This document shows, piece by piece, positions 59,800 to 64,000 of a stretch of DNA of 64,000 nt. A program made the position numbers and the translations under genes. A model generated the notes under the pieces. It had not been told where the DNA came from, did not search any database, and saw only the letters and a program-made list of their open reading frames with translations. Each line of letters opens with the position of its first letter. Position 1 is the first letter of the stretch. Source of the DNA: Pantoea rodasii (GTDB lineage: Bacteria; Pseudomonadota; Gammaproteobacteria; Enterobacterales; Enterobacteriaceae); assembly GCF_002095465.1 (NCBI RefSeq), contig NZ_MLFP01000014.1, positions 1 through 64,000 of the forward strand, in the 5' to 3' direction.

Positions 59800-60043
59800 G
59801 TGGCTGCTCCTTAAATCGGTGCTTCATAGCATTTTTATGAGGGATTCTGCGTCCTGTCGTGCATAGCCGGGCAGGGCAGATCGCGCGCAGTGTACACGTC
59901 TGAGCAGGGTGTAAAAGTGAAGAGAGTTAAAAATGCGAGCTGGAACGTGACAAGCAGAGGAATCCGCCAGTTAATAAACTAAAGTCAGTCTGAAGTAGTT
60001 AATTTTAGCGGAAAAGTGATGAATACATTCCTGACAGGAATGC

Positions 60044-60060
60044 GGGCGGCATAACCGCCC
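60044..60060 (-). terminator. Hairpin after hslO
   Basis: GGGCGG and CCGCCC arms (60044-60060) lie just past the hslO stop, next to a second palindrome CATTCCTG-A-CAGGAATG (60026-60042). No clear T-run follows on the minus strand. Confidence 0.4.
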
Positions 60061-60070
60061 GTAGGGGAAC

Positions 60071-60943
60071 TTAGTGCACTTGATCGCTGTTGCTGGTCGG
60101 AGCATTGCGAATGGCCGCAATATCCACCGCATCGTAAACATAATGCGAACCGCAATAATCGCAATGCATATCGATTTTGCCATCCTCTTCAAGGATTTCG
60201 TCCACTTCTTCGATCGGCAGCGTGTTCAGCACTTCGCCACAGCGTTCGCGCGAACAGGTGCATTTAAAGCTGACTGGCGTAGGATCAAACACGGTGGCTT
60301 CTTCCTGATGATAAAGACGCCACAGCACATCGGTCGCGGGCAGTTCGATCAGTTCTTCGCTCTTCACCGTCTCGGTCAGCGTAGCCAGATGATTGAAGTC
60401 ATCCGGGTTGGGCTCTTGCGCTGGCAGCACCTGCAACAGAATACCGGCGGCACCTTTATCGCTGGTGCGGATAAACAGGCGGGTTGGCAGCTGCTCAGAG
60501 CGCATAAAGTAATCTTCAATGCAGCCCGCCAGCGTATCAGCCTCCAGACCGACCACGCCCTGGTAGCGTTCGCCTTTTTCCGGGGAAATGGTGATCACCA
60601 GATAGCCGTTACCGACCATCTCTTTCAGGCTGCTTCCCGGCGCGATTTCAGCGTCTTCCTTCACGCGGGCTACGCCACGCAATTCCTGCTTGTTATTGCC
60701 GTTAATCACCGCCAACGTCAGCGGGCCATCGCCCTGCAGCTGAACGGTGATATCGCCATCGAATTTCAACGTTGCAGTTAACAGGCTGGTGGCGACCAGC
60801 AATTCGCCCAGCAAAATGTTTACCGGCTCGGCGTAGTCATGATTTTTAACGACTTCGCGCCAGGTTTCGGAAACGTTGACCAGCTCGCCACGTACGGCGA
60901 CATTTTCAAACAGGTAACGGTGCAGTTGATCTTGAACAGACAT
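60071..60943 (-). CDS. hslO: Redox-regulated chaperone Hsp33
   Basis: Hsp33 is a cytoplasmic holdase switched on by oxidation and unfolding. The 290-residue protein (E. coli 292) carries the zinc/redox cysteines C228, C230 (KCTCS) and C261, C264 (HCDYCG), plus C235. The core domain motif [14 protein letters not shown] is intact. It follows hslR by 25 bases on the same strand, as in E. coli. Confidence 0.95.
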   Translation of the reverse strand: MSVQDQLHRYLFENVAVRGELVNVSETWREVVKNHDYAEPVNILLGELLVATSLLTATLKFDGDITVQLQGDGPLTLAVINGNNKQELRGVARVKEDAEIAPGSSLKEMVGNGYLVITISPEKGERYQGVVGLEADTLAGCIEDYFMRSEQLPTRLFIRTSDKGAAGILLQVLPAQEPNPDDFNHLATLTETVKSEELIELPATDVLWRLYHQEEATVFDPTPVSFKCTCSRERCGEVLNTLPIEEVDEILEEDGKIDMHCDYCGSHYVYDAVDIAAIRNAPTSNSDQVH

Positions 60944-60968
60944 AGTATTTCTCTCGTGGGGGCGACGT

Positions 60969-61370
60969 TTATTTATCGCCCGACAATTTAAATTTCATCA
61001 AATCGCGGCGCTCTTTCTTATCCGGGCGGCGATCGGGGTGCGGCATGGTCAGCGCATTCATCTTGCGGGCCAGCGCGGTTTTCTCGCGCTTCTCAATACT
61101 GGTTGCTGTCTCCACATACATGGTTTGCGCTTCCGTTGCCGGGCGACGCTGATCGCTGACGGCGGTGATAACTACGGTGCGCTCATCATTTCCCTGACGC
61201 AGTGACAGCTCGGCGTGCAATTCCACGATTTTACTCGGTTTGCTGCGCTGGCCGTTGTAATGCACTTTACCGCCTTCAACCATTTCGCGAGCCAGCGCGC
61301 GGGTTTTGTAAAAACGCGCCGCCCACAACCATTTGTCGAGTCGGACGCCTTCGCTGATTTTCTCTTTCAT
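60969..61370 (-). CDS. hslR: Ribosome-associated heat shock protein Hsp15
   Basis: Hsp15 binds stalled 50S subunits that carry nascent chain-tRNA. The 133-residue protein has E. coli's length and a compact S4 RNA-binding domain at the N-terminus ([20 protein letters not shown]). The C-terminus is strongly basic. The ATG at 61370 follows AGGAG; a longer frame is rejected. It lies 13 bases after yrfG. Confidence 0.94.
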   Translation of the reverse strand: MKEKISEGVRLDKWLWAARFYKTRALAREMVEGGKVHYNGQRSKPSKIVELHAELSLRQGNDERTVVITAVSDQRRPATEAQTMYVETATSIEKREKTALARKMNALTMPHPDRRPDKKERRDLMKFKLSGDK

Positions 61371-61383
61371 TGCGGCTCCTGCT

Positions 61384-62052
61384 TTAGCGCAGCGTTTCAC
61401 ACAACTGGCGATAATCTCGCACCGCAGCATGACGCTGGAAAGATTGTTCGGGCCGACCAGAATCCGGATTGCTGACGCCTAAACACAAGCGAATGCCCCA
61501 GCGTGCTGCCGCATCAAGTATCGCTTCGCTGTCATCAATGAATAACGTGCGTGCACTGTCGAATGCGGTTTGCTGCTGCACAGCCTGCCAAAGACGTGGA
61601 TCCTCTTTCGGATACCCAAAGGTATGGGTGGAAAGTAATAAATCAAGGTGGGCAGCCAAACCGGTCTGCTCCAGCTTAACCTCAAGATTGTAGGGATGTG
61701 CGTTAGTCAGCAAGATGGTGCGTTTGCCTGCGGCACGCAGCGCCTGTAACAGCGGCAGCGTGTCTTCACGCATCGCCGCACGGTGACGCTTTTCCCACGT
61801 CATGGCGCGAATATCTAAGGCGAGTTCTTGCGACCAGTAATCAAGACAATACCAGTTTAGCGTATGCACCACGGCTTGATATTTTTGCTGGATCAGCTGA
61901 TGCGCTTCGGCCAGAGTGATTTCGCGCTCACAGCTCAACGTTTCGGGTACGTGTTCCAGCCAGAAGTGGCGGTCAAAGGCGAGATCGAGCAGCGTGCCGT
62001 CCATATCCAGCAACACGGTATCGATCTCGGACCAGTTAAGCGTCATCGTCAT
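61384..62052 (-). CDS. yrfG: HAD-type GMP/IMP nucleotidase
   Basis: YrfG dephosphorylates purine nucleoside monophosphates. The 222-residue HAD-family protein has motif I VLLDMDGTLLDL (about 13-24), motif II ILLTNAHPYN, and motifs III-IV FGYPKEDPRLW and LFIDDSEAILDAA. The length equals E. coli YrfG. ATG at 62052 is used; ATG at 62046 has a better-spaced ribosome-binding site (GGGGGAAG) and may be the true start. Confidence 0.93.
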   Translation of the reverse strand: MTMTLNWSEIDTVLLDMDGTLLDLAFDRHFWLEHVPETLSCEREITLAEAHQLIQQKYQAVVHTLNWYCLDYWSQELALDIRAMTWEKRHRAAMREDTLPLLQALRAAGKRTILLTNAHPYNLEVKLEQTGLAAHLDLLLSTHTFGYPKEDPRLWQAVQQQTAFDSARTLFIDDSEAILDAAARWGIRLCLGVSNPDSGRPEQSFQRHAAVRDYRQLCETLR

Positions 62053-62103
62053 ACTTCCCCCGACCTAAAAATAGGGCGACAGGGTAGCACAGAAGGGAAG
62101 GGC

Positions 62104-64000
62104 TCAGAACAGCGAGCGCACGCTCTGCATAGTGCTCAGATTGTGGTTGAAGCACTTATCGTAATACTGCTGAATTTCTACCATGCGCAGGCGATTGCGG
62201 TGCACGCGACGCAGTGCCAGTAAGCCATTGGTTACGCCACAGATAATCAGCACCAGCATCAGCAATGCGGTTCCCAGATAGCGCCACTGCGCCATCGCAT
62301 CGGGTTCATTGTGCAAGGCGATATGGCGTGTACCGTTGGCATCGGTCGTGATGCTGGTGATGATGCCATTGGCGGCGAACGGCGTATGCAGCAGCATGCC
62401 CGACATGCGTTGCAGTTCACGCCATTGCGACGGCGCATCCAGATCAAACAGCGAAACCGAGGGTTGCGGTTGAGTCACCATCTGACGGCCTTCATCACTG
62501 ATAATCAGGAAGCCACCCGGCGGGGGACTGTTGAGGTTTTCCGCCGCGCGGCGCGTTTCACGCGAGAAGAAGGTGGACGTTGCGGTATTCACCAGGTTTT
62601 CCAATGCTTCTGCACTGACCGGGCGCAGCAGAACATTCATGCCATTGAGCTTGCCGGAGTCAGCGCGGTGGATCAGTGAATCCCAATCTTTCGCATTACC
62701 CAGGTTCACCAGCGCATTTTTCAGGCGCACACAGTCCTGCTGCTGACTACACAGGTCCTGCGTTTTCAGCACCAAATCGGCGAAATCATCCAGCAGGATC
62801 ATGCCCGATTTTTGAATCGCGGAGGCCAGCTGCGGGTTGAGTTTGGGATCGGTATTGGTTTCGGGATGCAGCTGACGCGTGGTGGTATCACGCAAGGCAG
62901 CAGCTTTATCAATAATGTCTGACTGCGGTTGCGGCAAAGGCACCGCATTGTTCCAGTAGATTGCTGAGCAGTCGAACGGCATATACGCATAGCTGCGGTT
63001 GCTCTGATAGTTGCCGGGCACGGAACACATGCCGGTACCGCTCACTTTTAAGCTGTCACCGATGTGCAACGGCAGCGCGTTGAGTTTATCGACGCTGTTG
63101 ACTTCAATGCTTTCAGTGCCTTTCACCCACGCCAGGCTGAGCTTGATCGGCATACTCAGGGGAATCCAGGTGAACAACATCACCAGCACCAGCAGTGAGC
63201 CGCACGCCAGCACCAGATTTCTGCGCCAGCGTTGAACCGGGAAATTACGCACTTCATCGTGTAAGGAGAGGAAACGACCCTGGCGCACCACCTGACGGTT
63301 AAGATAAATATCGATATCCGTCACCTGACCTAAGTCGTGCGCCACATACGGCTGCCAGTGCGATGGATAAACTAAATCGATAATGCCCAGCGAGATGTTG
63401 CTCTGCTCCTGATTGGATTCACCAAACAGACCCCAGCGCTTTGGCGCGCCGCGCAGGCAGTGCACATCACGCAGCCCTTTTTCTCCTGGGAAACGGTAAA
63501 GCATCCACAGGCTTGCCGCGATGATGGCGCAAGCGGGCAGGGCAATCCACAACATCAGGCTGCCGGGCAGCACCAGACTGAGGAAAAACAGCAGGAAGGC
63601 AATGCAGATCGCTACGGCTTCGCGCGTGCCATCCGGGCGCGACAGGCGATACTCATCGGGGGTCTCTTTACGCACCTGCAGCAACTCGACATTTTCGCTC
63701 TCTTCTTTGCGAATGGAGGCGTTAGTCGACATGGATCGCACCAGCGGCGGCAGTGCAGGTTGCTCAACGGCGTAGTTGACTAAAGAGTGGCCATTGAGCG
63801 AGATCACCAGCGGCAATGTTTGCGTTCGAATCAGCTCAACATAGTTCTCTTCGGCGATGTACTGTTCCCACAGTGGGGGCAGATGCACTTCCACCTCATC
63901 GAGGTAGTAGCGCCATTGATGCGCATCATCGGTTGAGAGGCCATAGCGGGTGATGGAACGGGTGACGGGGTAAACGTTATTGCTTTGCGCGGTGAGCGTC
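62104..64000 (-). CDS. igaA: Intracellular growth attenuator IgaA (5' end outside window)
   Basis: IgaA (YrfF/UmoB) is an inner-membrane protein that restrains the Rcs envelope-stress phosphorelay. The visible part is about 632 residues of an about 710-residue protein. The frame runs off the right edge without a stop: the codons before 63894 read on as RSITRYGLSTDD, like E. coli, so a GTG start at 63894 is not real. Membrane segments (about 190-235, 325-345, and near the C-terminus) and the large periplasmic domain with paired cysteines match. It heads the igaA-yrfG-hslR-hslO block. Confidence 0.93.
   Translation of the reverse strand, partial: TLTAQSNNVYPVTRSITRYGLSTDDAHQWRYYLDEVEVHLPPLWEQYIAEENYVELIRTQTLPLVISLNGHSLVNYAVEQPALPPLVRSMSTNASIRKEESENVELLQVRKETPDEYRLSRPDGTREAVAICIAFLLFFLSLVLPGSLMLWIALPACAIIAASLWMLYRFPGEKGLRDVHCLRGAPKRWGLFGESNQEQSNISLGIIDLVYPSHWQPYVAHDLGQVTDIDIYLNRQVVRQGRFLSLHDEVRNFPVQRWRRNLVLACGSLLVLVMLFTWIPLSMPIKLSLAWVKGTESIEVNSVDKLNALPLHIGDSLKVSGTGMCSVPGNYQSNRSYAYMPFDCSAIYWNNAVPLPQPQSDIIDKAAALRDTTTRQLHPETNTDPKLNPQLASAIQKSGMILLDDFADLVLKTQDLCSQQQDCVRLKNALVNLGNAKDWDSLIHRADSGKLNGMNVLLRPVSAEALENLVNTATSTFFSRETRRAAENLNSPPPGGFLIISDEGRQMVTQPQPSVSLFDLDAPSQWRELQRMSGMLLHTPFAANGIITSITTDANGTRHIALHNEPDAMAQWRYLGTALLMLVLIICGVTNGLLALRRVHRNRLRMVEIQQYYDKCFNHNLSTMQSVRSLF

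Noticed and set aside
63894..64000. GTG at 63894 as the igaA start
   Set aside because: The frame continues upstream to the window edge with sequence matching the E. coli protein, so the gene is cut by the window.

Overview
The window is chromosomal DNA of an enterobacterium, most likely from the Erwiniaceae (Pantoea/Erwinia type). Many genes are close homologues of Escherichia coli genes: prlC-rsmJ-uspA-uspB-pitA-yhiN, hemB, proP, yhhT/yhhS, glpD-glpEGR, malPQ, nfuA-gntX-bioH, tex-greB-ompR-envZ-pckA-hslO-hslR-yrfG-igaA. ERIC elements and short GTAGCGGCGC/GTAGGGTGCGC palindromes lie in the gaps. The genus cannot be fixed from the sequence alone.

Layout. 1-7250 is a conserved core block: oligopeptidase A, 16S rRNA methyltransferase, universal stress genes, phosphate transporter, flavoprotein. 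7251-13740 is accessory: a GT32-type glycosyltransferase, a small membrane protein, a periplasmic isochorismatase-like hydrolase with a divergent GlxA-type regulator, a MarA/TetD-like regulator, a periplasmic alpha/beta hydrolase and a GAF-GGDEF diguanylate cyclase. 13855-19843 has hemB, proP, a small gene that may be an RdcB/YjcZ relative, a D-2-hydroxyacid dehydrogenase and a membrane EAL phosphodiesterase. 20064-28027 has a class II aldolase with an orphan sulfonate-type binding protein, then yhhT and yhhS separated by an Fe3+/AfuA-type ABC operon. 28389-39655 is a myo-inositol catabolic island (iolI-like, iolAB, RpiR-type regulator, iolC-DUF2090, iolD, iolGE). 39724-48185 is glycerol-3-phosphate and maltodextrin metabolism. 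48223-64000 is nfuA, gntX, bioH, a GH13_18 phosphorylase, tex, greB, a YjbE-like peptide, ompR-envZ, pckA, hslO-hslR, yrfG and igaA, which runs off the right edge.

The inositol island could work as one pathway: IolG oxidises myo-inositol, IolE dehydrates the inosose, IolD opens the ring, IolB isomerises 5-deoxyglucuronate, IolC phosphorylates the product, the DUF2090 tail probably cleaves it, and IolA makes acetyl-CoA from malonate semialdehyde. Its intergenic regions share ATGAAAT/ATTTCAT inverted repeats, the likely operators of the adjacent RpiR-family regulator. No inositol transporter gene is present in the window.

Sequence quality matters here. Eight genes, most of them conserved housekeeping genes (malQ, tex, envZ, pckA, the EAL gene and others), are broken by a total of nine single-base indels, mostly in short homopolymers. 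Correcting one base at each site restores full-length proteins, so I read them as consensus errors, not as real pseudogenes. One of them creates a false EAL-dehydrogenase fusion reading frame.
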